A stretch of DNA of 64,000 nucleotides from Chitinophaga eiseniae (GTDB lineage: Bacteria > Bacteroidota > Bacteroidia > Chitinophagales > Chitinophagaceae), in NCBI RefSeq assembly GCF_012641265.1, contig NZ_JABAHZ010000005.1:434001-498000 (forward strand). The letters are read 5' to 3'. The notes beneath the pieces are model-generated. The model was not told the origin of the DNA. It made no database searches and saw nothing but the letters and a program-made list of their open reading frames with translations. Below, in pieces: positions 1 to 7,952 of this stretch. The translations under genes and the position numbers were made by a program. Positions within the stretch are counted from its first letter, which is position 1, and each line of letters starts with the position of its first letter.

Positions 1-215
1 TGGCGCATAGTGCGGCTAACCAACACATCCAGTAACTGCCCCAGCTTCATATCACTCTCTACCTCTATATTGAGCGTCAGTTCTTTCTTATTCAATTCTA
101 TCTCCACATGTGATCCTTTGAAATCATATCGGTTCGTGATCTCTTTCTTCACCGTGTTAATAGCGTTATCCAGGGTCTGTAAATCTACTTTGCTGACAAT
201 ATCAAAGGACGGCAT
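1..215 (-). CDS. yajQ: YajQ-family (UPF0234) nucleotide-binding protein, N-terminal part
   Basis: The N-terminal 71 residues of a YajQ/DUF520 protein; the C-terminus lies beyond the left edge. The start MPSFDIVSKVD and the NRYDFKGSHVEIE stretch are family hallmarks. YajQ proteins are small cytosolic proteins of two ferredoxin-like folds; some bind cyclic di-GMP or nucleotides, but the role in Bacteroidota is not established. The ATG at 215 is the conserved start. A perfect -7-type box sits 25 nt upstream, so the gene is probably transcribed alone or first in a unit running out of the window. Family call is firm, function is not. Confidence 0.9.
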   Translation of the reverse strand, partial: MPSFDIVSKVDLQTLDNAINTVKKEITNRYDFKGSHVEIELNKKELTLNIEVESDMKLGQLLDVLVSRTMR

Positions 216-240
216 AACTATAAATTTTATATTCGAACAG

Positions 241-248
241 CAAATATA
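241..248 (-). promoter_or_regulatory. -7 box (TAnnTTTG) for yajQ
   Basis: On the minus strand this reads TATATTTG, a perfect match to the Bacteroidota -7 element, 25 nt before the yajQ ATG. No clear -33 TTTG is visible. Confidence 0.45.
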
Positions 249-308
249 AAAAAGAAAAGGCAGGTAGAGAACTACCGGCCCGATATATACTCTAAATCTA
301 ACTTGTTA

Positions 309-1043
309 TTAAATCTTACTGATATTACCCATACCGGATATCGATTTGGTAACGGAAGGATCTCCTTTATAGTGTACCTTCCCCATACCGGAAATGCCTA
401 CATCCAGCTTTTTCTGAACAAACACTTCCGCTTTCCCGGTACCGGAAATATCAACCTGCGCATCATCAGTTGCCAGGTCCAATGCCCTGATATCGGCCGC
501 ACCGGATATCCCATACTCAGCACGCTGAGAAGTACCGCTCAGCTTAATTTTACTGGCGCCGGATAGCCCCACCTTCAGCTTACGGGCATTGATATCCAGT
601 TTGGCATCCGCCGCCCCGCTGAATCTCAGCTCCAGTAAATCGCTGTTCAGCGTACCCTTGCTGATAAATCCGCTGGCTCCACTGGCCGATAAAATGCCCA
701 CCTTTTCTAAGGTCACATATACTGTAATATCTTTGGTCGGTTGAATATTATAGCCCTTTTTGGTATAAATCTGCAACTCCCCACCCGATATCTCTGTCTG
801 GATATAAGGCAACAGGTTCTCTTCCGCAGCTATACGAACACTGTGGCCACTGCCCTGTTGTATAATCACTTTATAGGCACCCGAGGTACTGATATCTTTA
901 AATGGAGCTGCGTTCCTGGATTCCTCCTTTACCTCACCATTCCCCCTGATCCGTTCATTCCGGTTACAGGAAAAGGAAACAAGTAAAGTAGCGGTCAACA
1001 ACAATGGTAATGCAAAGAGGAAATAATTGGCAAAACGTTTCAT
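309..1043 (-). CDS. Head-GIN-domain (DUF2807) lipoprotein
   Basis: 244 residues. A hydrophobic leader ends in VSFSC, so Cys26 is probably a lipidation site. The rest is a DUF2807 'head GIN' domain: short repeats such as SGASG, SGAAD, SGMGK about every 20 residues, as expected of a right-handed beta-helix. No enzymatic motif is present. The family is widespread in Bacteroidota, often named 'auto-transporter adhesin head GIN domain', but a proven role is lacking. It is the last gene of the ECF-sigma operon, 43 bp after the previous gene, so it is probably an envelope protein made under control of that sigma factor. Confidence 0.85.
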   Translation of the reverse strand: MKRFANYFLFALPLLLTATLLVSFSCNRNERIRGNGEVKEESRNAAPFKDISTSGAYKVIIQQGSGHSVRIAAEENLLPYIQTEISGGELQIYTKKGYNIQPTKDITVYVTLEKVGILSASGASGFISKGTLNSDLLELRFSGAADAKLDINARKLKVGLSGASKIKLSGTSQRAEYGISGAADIRALDLATDDAQVDISGTGKAEVFVQKKLDVGISGMGKVHYKGDPSVTKSISGMGNISKI

Positions 1044-1086
1044 AGTGTAACTCTTTTATCAGGTTTTAGAATGGCGTTATAACAGG

Positions 1087-2169
1087 TTAGTAAGTATCTA
1101 ATTTAGCATCTGAGTTGGTGCCCCGTATTTTTATATAGGGAGATGATTCATTGGCCCCCCCTGCTTGCGCAGCGTAATCATGGTTCGCGTTTTTCTTGTT
1201 GGAAACAACATTCTTCAGTTCAAATCCGTCCACTTTTATATTGCCATACACCATGTTGGCAACGATAGAGAGCGGCTGGCGACGGGAAAAAGTCATCTTG
1301 ATATCAGAATAGGTAAGCTGGAAATCGCCTGATTTAAAACCAGTGCCTACCTTGCCTACTTTCACATCCCCATAGGTCATGTTCATATTAATAGCCTGTT
1401 GCAGTTCCTCCATACGTACATCGGAATAGGTGCATCTGCCGCTTGCCTGCTCTACATGATCTATCTTATAATTATCATAGTTGGCGGAGATCTTCAATTC
1501 ACCAACCCTGTCCACGGCATACTCACTGTAGTTGGAGCTGGTACTCAGGCTACCGAGCTGGTCGGCACGCACATTGGAATAGCTTCCTCTTACCTCTACT
1601 TTATCCGCTTTGCCGATTTTGCCTTTATCACAGTAATTGATCCGGAAACTCAGGTCTTCCGCTTCCCGGATATCAAACGTACAATAGTTCAATTCCATTA
1701 CCACCGGGAAACTAAACTTATCTGCTATCACATCTCCAAACTGGTTAGCAACCATCAGTTTTCTTAAACTCTCCGGGATATATACATCGTAATCGATATT
1801 TACATAATCCTTGGAGTCCATTTTACCCCCCCAGGAAAACCAGCCGGAGCTACTTTTACCAGGGTTGTAGGCAGTACGCATCGATACGCTGCTGTTACTC
1901 TGATCGGCGTCAATATCTACCATTTCTGCAATGGAACGCGCCTGTTCATCGTTCTTTCCAAAGCCCGTAATGGTAATAGTAGCTTTGATTTCGTTCTTGT
2001 TCCAGGCGTGAAAAATAATCTTACCGTATTTATTGGAAAGATTTAATGCCGCATTATCACCAACCGGAAACGTTTTCACAATTGTTTTCTTGTACACCGT
2101 AGATCCGTTGTGAGCTTGCGCCAGTAGCGGCAGTAGCAGAAATAATAAGCATCTAAATCTCAACTTCAT
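1087..2169 (-). CDS. Predicted secreted beta-repeat protein (DUF4097-like), ECF operon
   Basis: About 360 residues. A Sec signal peptide (MKLRFRC... to AQA) is followed by repeats of a short beta motif (YSNV, NYSEY, YDNY, YSDV, YGDV, YSDI, YGNI), about 20 residues apart, again suggesting a beta-helix or solenoid. No catalytic motif seen. I chose the ATG at 2169 because it begins the signal peptide directly; an ATG 10 codons upstream (2199) is possible but would put charged residues before it. The start overlaps the end of the anti-sigma-like gene by 17 bp, implying translational coupling. The relation to DUF4097/DUF2807 is inferred from repeat style. Confidence 0.7.
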   Translation of the reverse strand: MKLRFRCLLFLLLPLLAQAHNGSTVYKKTIVKTFPVGDNAALNLSNKYGKIIFHAWNKNEIKATITITGFGKNDEQARSIAEMVDIDADQSNSSVSMRTAYNPGKSSSGWFSWGGKMDSKDYVNIDYDVYIPESLRKLMVANQFGDVIADKFSFPVVMELNYCTFDIREAEDLSFRINYCDKGKIGKADKVEVRGSYSNVRADQLGSLSTSSNYSEYAVDRVGELKISANYDNYKIDHVEQASGRCTYSDVRMEELQQAINMNMTYGDVKVGKVGTGFKSGDFQLTYSDIKMTFSRRQPLSIVANMVYGNIKVDGFELKNVVSNKKNANHDYAAQAGGANESSPYIKIRGTNSDAKLDTY

Positions 2170-2710
2170 ATTGTTTTTTTGTATGACCGGGAACTGCATG
2201 TCTATCTTGCAGTTCTTCCAATATTTTGTCCAGGAGATCCAGCTTCAGCTGGTAATATCGTATGAGTGCGGCACGGATTCTTTCATTGCCCGGGTTATTT
2301 TTTAACTCTTTCTCCAGTGCTTTATAGGTATCATTACGCAATTGCAGTTCCTGCCGGGCGGCACTGTCCAGTCCCAGTTCATTGGCAGGGTAAGCATCTA
2401 TTAATTGTAGTTTGGCGTTTATCCGTGTGGTATAGTAAGCCCGGGCTTCCTGCAAATCAGGCGATATAGCCGAAAGCTCCTGCTGCTGGTGCCGTTTATG
2501 CCCGGTAAAATAGAATATAGCGGCAGCATTAATCATCAACACGGCTATCACTGCGGCTTTAAACCAGTTTTTCCGTAAAAGCTGTACTACCCTCCCCTGG
2601 CGCTGTTCCGTAAGATCTTTTTCCAATGCAGCCCAAACCCGTGGCGATGGCCCCGGTCCCTCAAATTCATCCCGGTGCTGCTGGATAAAACTTTCAAAAT
2701 TGTCTGGCAT
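2153..2710 (-). CDS. Anti-sigma-factor-like single-pass membrane protein
   Basis: 185 residues from the ATG at 2710. The N-terminal ~45 residues are polar and contain the F-Q-H-R-D-E-F-E...P...VWAALE pattern common in proteins encoded right after Bacteroidota ECF sigma factors. One membrane helix spans about 48-68 (AAVIAVLMINAAAIFYF); the C-terminal ~115 residues are helical and charged and would lie in the periplasm. No zinc-binding HxxxCxxC motif, so it is not a ZAS-type anti-sigma factor. Its start codon overlaps the sigma-factor stop (TGATG), so the two are translationally coupled. The role as membrane-bound regulator of the upstream sigma factor is inferred from position and topology. 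Confidence 0.65.
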   Translation of the reverse strand: MPDNFESFIQQHRDEFEGPGPSPRVWAALEKDLTEQRQGRVVQLLRKNWFKAAVIAVLMINAAAIFYFTGHKRHQQQELSAISPDLQEARAYYTTRINAKLQLIDAYPANELGLDSAARQELQLRNDTYKALEKELKNNPGNERIRAALIRYYQLKLDLLDKILEELQDRHAVPGHTKKQYEVEI

Positions 2711-3276
2711 CAACGAGTTACATTTTGCTGTTTTACAATCTGTCTTACCTTCTCCTTTGCACGCATGTACTGCGTTTTAACGGTCGACTCCGTGATACCC
2801 AGCATTTCTGCTATCTCCCGGTGTGAATACGATTCAAAAAGATAAAGATTCAACACCGTACGGTACCCATGTGGTAAGCCATGGATGGCAGACTTCACAG
2901 CGGCAACGGTCCAGCTAAACTGAGCCTCATCAATGCCGTCTTCCGCCATTACTTCCACCTCTTCCACTTCTTCAAAATACACTTTCTTTTTACGCAAGGT
3001 ATTTAAACAGTGGTTTACCACAATCCGTTTTATCCAGGCACTGATGCTGGCGTCCCGCTCCAGCTTCCCAATATGCTTGTGTACCTGGATAAATGCTTCC
3101 TGCAAAGTATCCTCCGCATCGCTCACATTGTTGGTCATACGCAGGCAGATATTATACATAGCAGCTGAATAGGCGTTGTACAATTCATGGAATGCGCGTA
3201 CATCCCCCTTCTTGCAGCGGTCTATTACATTCTCTGCTATTTGCGTTTGATTCAAGTTAGTGGCTGATGCTTTCAT
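2710..3276 (-). CDS. ECF-type RNA polymerase sigma-70 factor
   Basis: 188 residues with both ECF domains. Region 2 (about 20-95) has the core-binding and -10 recognition helices, including DAEDTLQEAF and the SAWIKRIVVN stretch; region 4 (about 125-180) has a helix-turn-helix with HREIAEMLGITESTVK. It lacks regions 1 and 3. It leads an operon with an anti-sigma-like protein and two beta-repeat envelope proteins, so it most likely answers an envelope signal. No promoter match is seen upstream, which would fit autoregulation by a non-housekeeping promoter, though this is only an inference. Confidence 0.95.
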   Translation of the reverse strand: MKASATNLNQTQIAENVIDRCKKGDVRAFHELYNAYSAAMYNICLRMTNNVSDAEDTLQEAFIQVHKHIGKLERDASISAWIKRIVVNHCLNTLRKKKVYFEEVEEVEVMAEDGIDEAQFSWTVAAVKSAIHGLPHGYRTVLNLYLFESYSHREIAEMLGITESTVKTQYMRAKEKVRQIVKQQNVTR

Positions 3277-3595
3277 TATAAAGACAGTAATTGTAAAAAA
3301 GGTTGCACGGCGGCAATTAGTTTTTTCCCGCTTAATGTGATACGATACCCGTATTCAGTAACTCCAATGCGCCTATCTGATTAATTATTAGACATTTATA
3401 AAAAATGGATGAAAGGGGCCGGGGTAAAAAAGTTTTTCAAAATTAGCGGAATCACCTACCCTACGTCATCAAATTATACCAAACCGTCATTTCCTGTGAT
3501 GAAACCTGTACATCTTCATGTTGGAAAGCGTGAAAGGAAAACGCAGCCAGCTAACTGACTACGTTTTTCCATCCTTATATACCTAAAAAACCATC
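3277..3595. other. Intergenic region between receptor end and ECF operon
   Basis: 319 bp. On the minus strand it holds the 3' end region of the barrel gene and the promoter region of the sigma-factor operon. A weak imperfect hairpin (about 3536-3570, GGAAAACG with CGTTTTTCC) may end the receptor transcript. No gene, tRNA or repeat seen. Confidence 0.4.
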
Positions 3596-6070
3596 TTAAT
3601 TACCTCCTTTTACGCGGCTCTGTTCTGCTTCCAGCCCGGTTTGACGAGTACGGGCTGCTTTTACATTAGTGTTCCCAAAGCGATAGTTGAAGCTTAAACG
3701 CACCTGTCGTGAATCCCATCTGCTGGCAATCGCAGTATATCTGCCTGCATTGCTAAAATCGCCCCGGAAGTAGTTGGTCCTGAAAATATCACTCACATTC
3801 AGTTTCACCGATCCTTTGTTGTTCAATACTTTCATAGAGGCGCCCAGGTCCAGTGAACTCATCGCCTTCATTTTAAATAACCCTTCGTCGGTCACCTGCG
3901 GAGATACATAGAAGAAGGTAGCTTCCGCAGCAACTTTTTTAGTGATGGTAAAGGTGTGCTGGGTACGGCCAAAGAAGGCAGCAGAAGCGGTTTTCACGTT
4001 ATTGTTATTCACAACTGTCTGGAAATTGGAGTAGGAAACAGATAAGGTGGTAAAGCTCGTCCACCATTTAGTAACAGGCATTGGCATAGACACATTCAGG
4101 TTGAAATTATCCGATTTTGCTACGTTCATATACTTGTAACGCAGAATGGAACTATCGCCGGTGGACTTATCGACATCTGCTTCCAGCAACCGGGTCATCA
4201 TGTCTTTCGTATGTGAATAACCAATGGAAGTGATCAGGAATTGTTTAAATGTATGGGTAATTTCAAAGTTGTTGGAGTATTGTGGCTTCAGATAAGGGTT
4301 ACCAGCTTGTTTGGTATACCTGTCGAGATAAAATTCAAACGGATTAAGATCGTCGTAACTCGGGCGCTGAATGCGACGGCTATACGTTAAACCGAATGTA
4401 TTGTTCTTATTCATATTATACGTCAATGCCATGCTGGGAAACAGGTTGAAATAGGTAGAATCATTTTTTACCAGCACCGGCTGTTGCGCTTTCTGTGATG
4501 CAGAACTACCGGAAATGTGCGTCTGTTCTCCGCGGAGCCCCACCTGCACACCCACCTTTTTAAACTGCCTGTTGTAATTGATGTAAGCGGCATTGATATT
4601 TTCTTTATAGATAAAGTGGTTGGTACGGTTTTCATCCAGCATCCAGTTACCCATTCTGAGAGAATCGAAGCGGGCATTATTATCGCTGGTCACAAAACTT
4701 ACTTTCGCACCAACTTCCAGTTTAGCCTGGTTCTTCAGTGGTTGGGTATAATCTATTTTTGCTGTTTTGATGTCAATTGTAGATGGCTGGTTAGAACGGG
4801 AAGTATCGCTGCCCAGCAGTACTTTCTCATTGGTGCCACGTGAAAAGGCGTATAAGTCGGTCAGCTGACGGTTGGTATTCCGGGCATAGTCCAGGTCCAC
4901 ATTCAGTTCCCTGCCGGTAGAATCCAATACACCGCGGTAGTTGATATTATAAGCACCTCTCTTCCATTTCCCGTCATAGTCAGTATTGGTACTCAGGGTA
5001 GAATCCACCCGTTGACCGTTACCAATAAGGGTATTGGCATAAGTTGGGAAAAACCGGTGATTTGCGCTCATATCTACCATCACGCCGATAGTATGTCCTT
5101 TACTGATAAAGTAATCTGCCCCAATTTTTCCGCCCTGGTAGTTCGATTTTTGCGCCATATTGTTGGACTGATCATATACTTTCGGTTGGCCATTTTCCAT
5201 ATAAGAACGGTAAACAGTAAGTTCCTGCTGGTTTTCCCAATGGCTATAATTATAGGAACCAAATACGTTCACTTTAGCAGTGCGATGGTTCAGATTGAGG
5301 CCACCATTATAGCGGGCCCGTTCCCCTTGTATACCGCCCAGATTTACACTACCATTGGTACCGTAACTGGAGTTCTTCTTTAGTTTTATGTTGATGATTC
5401 CCGCGTTGCCGGCTGCATCATACCTGGCGGAAGGATTCGCAATCAGCTCAATCTGGTCGAGATTGGCAGCTGGCATGCTTTTGAGCAGCTCGGCAACGTC
5501 CTGGGAGGTCATATTGGTTGGTTTGCCATCTATCATAATCACTACGCCTGCCTTACCCTTCATGGAAATATTACCATCTTTGTCGACAGTAATGGTAGGC
5601 GACTTCTCCAGTACTTCCATCGCGGAACCGCCGGAAGCGGTAATGCTGTTTTCCACGTTCACTACCATTTTGTCAGCTTTCTGCTCTATAAAAGGCCGGC
5701 GGGCGGTTACATCTACTCCTTTTAAAGCTTTGGAAACTGCCTGTAAGGTAACAGCAGGTACACTTACACGGCCGTTTCCTACTTCAAAGGCGCTGCTATA
5801 GGCTTTATTCATACCTACTGATACTGCCGCTACCAGGTATTGGCCCTGTTTCACCTGTTCAAATTCATATTTACCATTTATATCTGCAATCGCTCCTTTT
5901 ACCAGCGATGAATCTTTTGCTTTTAATAAAGTCACTGTAGCAAACTCTACCGGCTTGTTTCCATTTTGGGTGATTTGCCCTCCTACGCCGGGAGCATTTT
6001 GGGCAACTGTAGTTAAAGCTGTGGTTAACATACTCATTGATAACGCGAGAGCTTTAAAACCTGGTTTCAT
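3596..6070 (-). CDS. TonB-dependent-receptor-like outer membrane beta-barrel protein
   Basis: 824 residues. A Sec signal peptide (to about residue 23, TTVAQ) is followed by a carboxypeptidase-regulatory-like beta-sandwich (about 28-110), a plug domain (about 115-235, with IDGKPTN and NPSARYDAAGNAGIINI) and a long C-terminal barrel (about 240-800) rich in aromatic strands, of the OMP_b-brl_3 type. Substrate unknown. No SusD-like partner is adjacent, so it is not a standard polysaccharide-utilization pair; such barrels may take up siderophores or other ligands, or serve as envelope proteins. Transcribed alone; the leader upstream of the ATG at 6070 has several short symmetric repeats. Confidence 0.9.
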   Translation of the reverse strand: MKPGFKALALSMSMLTTALTTVAQNAPGVGGQITQNGNKPVEFATVTLLKAKDSSLVKGAIADINGKYEFEQVKQGQYLVAAVSVGMNKAYSSAFEVGNGRVSVPAVTLQAVSKALKGVDVTARRPFIEQKADKMVVNVENSITASGGSAMEVLEKSPTITVDKDGNISMKGKAGVVIMIDGKPTNMTSQDVAELLKSMPAANLDQIELIANPSARYDAAGNAGIINIKLKKNSSYGTNGSVNLGGIQGERARYNGGLNLNHRTAKVNVFGSYNYSHWENQQELTVYRSYMENGQPKVYDQSNNMAQKSNYQGGKIGADYFISKGHTIGVMVDMSANHRFFPTYANTLIGNGQRVDSTLSTNTDYDGKWKRGAYNINYRGVLDSTGRELNVDLDYARNTNRQLTDLYAFSRGTNEKVLLGSDTSRSNQPSTIDIKTAKIDYTQPLKNQAKLEVGAKVSFVTSDNNARFDSLRMGNWMLDENRTNHFIYKENINAAYINYNRQFKKVGVQVGLRGEQTHISGSSASQKAQQPVLVKNDSTYFNLFPSMALTYNMNKNNTFGLTYSRRIQRPSYDDLNPFEFYLDRYTKQAGNPYLKPQYSNNFEITHTFKQFLITSIGYSHTKDMMTRLLEADVDKSTGDSSILRYKYMNVAKSDNFNLNVSMPMPVTKWWTSFTTLSVSYSNFQTVVNNNNVKTASAAFFGRTQHTFTITKKVAAEATFFYVSPQVTDEGLFKMKAMSSLDLGASMKVLNNKGSVKLNVSDIFRTNYFRGDFSNAGRYTAIASRWDSRQVRLSFNYRFGNTNVKAARTRQTGLEAEQSRVKGGN

Positions 6071-6147
6071 ATAAGGGTGATTTAGAGTGTTTTAGATGTT
6101 GTTTGGTTGGGTAGTTTGTTTCTTTAGAACCTTAGCTAATATACTAC

Positions 6148-6162
6148 AGTGGTTTAACCACT
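6148..6162. promoter_or_regulatory. 15-bp palindrome upstream of the barrel gene (candidate operator)
   Basis: AGTGGTTTAACCACT is perfectly symmetric around its central base, 78 bp upstream of the barrel gene start. Flanked by ACTAC/CTACA copies. Operator function is inferred. Confidence 0.35.
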
Positions 6163-6335
6163 ACATTAGATTAACTACTACGATGTAAAAATAGGTATTA
6201 TGTATTACACAGTACATAGCATTACACAAACGGTTTATAGAAAGGGATGAATGGTAAATGTTGATGGAACGATAAAAAGACGACTGGGAAACGGTTATGT
6301 TACAGGAAATTCTTGAAAAACATTGGGATATAAAA

Positions 6336-6390
6336 AGCTGTAAAAGCGAATAACCCGGGAAACTTTCCCGGGTTATTCACTTTTACAGCT
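6336..6390. terminator. Very long hairpin terminator after the DUF2167 gene
   Basis: Two 27-nt arms (6336-6362 and 6364-6390) pair with a single mismatch, around a GGGAAACTTTCCC centre. It begins 22 bp beyond the stop of the minus-strand DUF2167 gene. It is symmetric, so could also stop transcripts from the other side. Confidence 0.75.
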
Positions 6391-6412
6391 TTATCGTTGT
6401 TGATTTTTGACT

Positions 6413-7345
6413 TTAGTTCAAACGTTCATCTATCATCTTCCGATAGGTAGGTTTACGACGGTGGTGATGATAGTACTGCATAATATATACAAACAATACC
6501 ATACATAAGGATACCAATACTGTTAATAATATACTCCGTAATCCCGCCAGAAGTTTATCGACAGACAATATACTGGTGCTCACCATCGTAATTTCCGGAG
6601 TCCATTGGGCAGCTACGTCTGTCCTGGGATTAAAATCAGTGTAGCTATTTCCCGCGGAAAACCGGGCTGCCGCAGTCACCAGCTCCATCTGTTTCCGCAA
6701 ACGAGCCATATCTGTGGGTTTGCCAACAGCAGTAAAACATAATGCCCCACTTCTGCTCAGAAACCGGACCTCATAATTAAGTATAGCAGGTCGTTTGTCG
6801 GCAAAATGCAATACCCTGGCCCAGTGAAGGGAATGATTCTTTTTATCAAAATAAGGAGGAAAAGCCCAGTCCATACTGTGGATAGCCCCTTCTCCATGCC
6901 GGCTGCGTAACACATTATAGGTTTTCAGCTCCTCCTTCATGGTATATAACAACCGGCTATAATTGATCTTTCCCGCCTCCTGTTCGTCCAGGTGGCCAGA
7001 AGGCTCAAACGAAATCACAAATCCGCTGAAATCTTTGTCTGTAGGGGCGGTCTTGGGAGGCAACAGCACCCCCAGCATATTTGGATCCTCCGGATTACCC
7101 CATATGTTTTCCACCAATAACCGGCTTTGCCGGGCATCCAGCAAGCGATATCCATCAGGGACACACAAAATAGCGCCCTGACCTAGCTCTTGTTCACCTA
7201 CCTTATAAGTAAAAGAAGCTGCAATTATTTCCGATGAGTCCAGCTTGTCATATTTACTAAGACTGTCTTCCCTTGATAATCCCAACACCTGGAGGCTTAC
7301 AGATAAGCAGCAACACATGATGAAGCTGTAATATAACGTACGCAT
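6413..7345 (-). CDS. DUF2167 membrane-anchored protein
   Basis: 310 residues. Signal peptide (to about residue 22), then a DUF2167 domain (about 45-230) with its typical GQGAILCVPDGYRLLDA opening, and one C-terminal membrane helix at about 268-290, followed by a His/Arg-rich tail (HHHRRKP). The mature domain would face the periplasm. DUF2167 proteins are widespread; I know of no settled function. Single-gene unit ended by a very strong hairpin. Most members carry the same layout, so the length is normal. Confidence 0.85.
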   Translation of the reverse strand: MRTLYYSFIMCCCLSVSLQVLGLSREDSLSKYDKLDSSEIIAASFTYKVGEQELGQGAILCVPDGYRLLDARQSRLLVENIWGNPEDPNMLGVLLPPKTAPTDKDFSGFVISFEPSGHLDEQEAGKINYSRLLYTMKEELKTYNVLRSRHGEGAIHSMDWAFPPYFDKKNHSLHWARVLHFADKRPAILNYEVRFLSRSGALCFTAVGKPTDMARLRKQMELVTAAARFSAGNSYTDFNPRTDVAAQWTPEITMVSTSILSVDKLLAGLRSILLTVLVSLCMVLFVYIMQYYHHHRRKPTYRKMIDERLN

Positions 7346-7511
7346 AAAACCATTTAAATAGCCACAGGTTATTTACCAGCTCAACAAACAAGGAGAAACA
7401 ATAAATATCAGGATAGCAGACAGACCAATATTAGGGATTCTCAGTGCGATTATAACTCTAATGAAAAATTAATGCTTCTCGTAAAGTTGTACAATAACAC
7501 GTTCAATACAT

Positions 7512-7943
7512 TTATTGATTTTCCAGCTGTAATGTATCCAGGAGTTGCGGTAGTTCACGTTGCAATAATTCGAAAAACTCCCGTTCTTCTTTCCGTATAT
7601 GTGCTTCCAGGCTCCTGGCCAACGCATCCATAGCGGTGTCCAGGTCAGTGCTATCAGTAAGTGTGCTGTACATCCGGGATATTACCAGGTGCTCTTCCTG
7701 TAATTCCTTTATCATGGCGTCAATAGCCACATTTTTCCCCACGCATTTTTCAAAAAGATATTCTTCCTTCTGTATATGAGGTACCATCAGTTCCTGGAAT
7801 ACCTTAACGATATATTCAAATCTGGCTTGGGTTTCCAGGGGAAACCCTTCATAGGGTGCAGCATCTTTTTTCAGATAACGGCATACGAATAAGAGACGCT
7901 TGTGTTCGTGCGACAGAGGTAATAGAGAAGAGTGACGTTGCAT
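7512..7943 (-). CDS. Hemerythrin (HHE) domain protein
   Basis: 143 residues forming a single HHE cation-binding four-helix bundle. Candidate iron ligands are in HEHKRLL (near 13), HIQKEEYLFE (near 56), EEHLVISR (near 84) and HIRKEEREFFE (near 112). Such domains carry a di-iron site that binds oxygen or nitric oxide or helps repair Fe-S centres; which applies here cannot be read from sequence. It starts 9 bp after lgt ends and is likely cotranscribed with it. Confidence 0.85.
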   Translation of the reverse strand: MQRHSSLLPLSHEHKRLLFVCRYLKKDAAPYEGFPLETQARFEYIVKVFQELMVPHIQKEEYLFEKCVGKNVAIDAMIKELQEEHLVISRMYSTLTDSTDLDTAMDALARSLEAHIRKEEREFFELLQRELPQLLDTLQLENQ

Positions 7944-7952
7944 ATATTAATA

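Larger units (their letters stand above)
6071..6412. other. Leader of the barrel gene with repeats, plus terminator
   Basis: 342 bp. Near the barrel gene it has a 7+1+7 palindrome (6148-6162) and an ATTACACA direct repeat (6204-6211 and 6221-6228). The far end holds the terminator listed separately. No coding sequence seen. Confidence 0.5.

Noticed and set aside
236..243. GFSRSGKS as evidence for a P-loop ATPase (residue numbers in the gene at 10672)
   Set aside because: Only 34 residues follow, too few for Walker B and a fold; listed as a curiosity only.
1399..1767. Plus-strand frame over the DUF4097-like gene
   Set aside because: Antisense shadow of a real minus-strand gene with signal peptide and repeats.
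3596..6070. SusC of a polysaccharide locus
   Set aside because: No SusD partner adjacent and the barrel is of the smaller OMP_b-brl_3 type.
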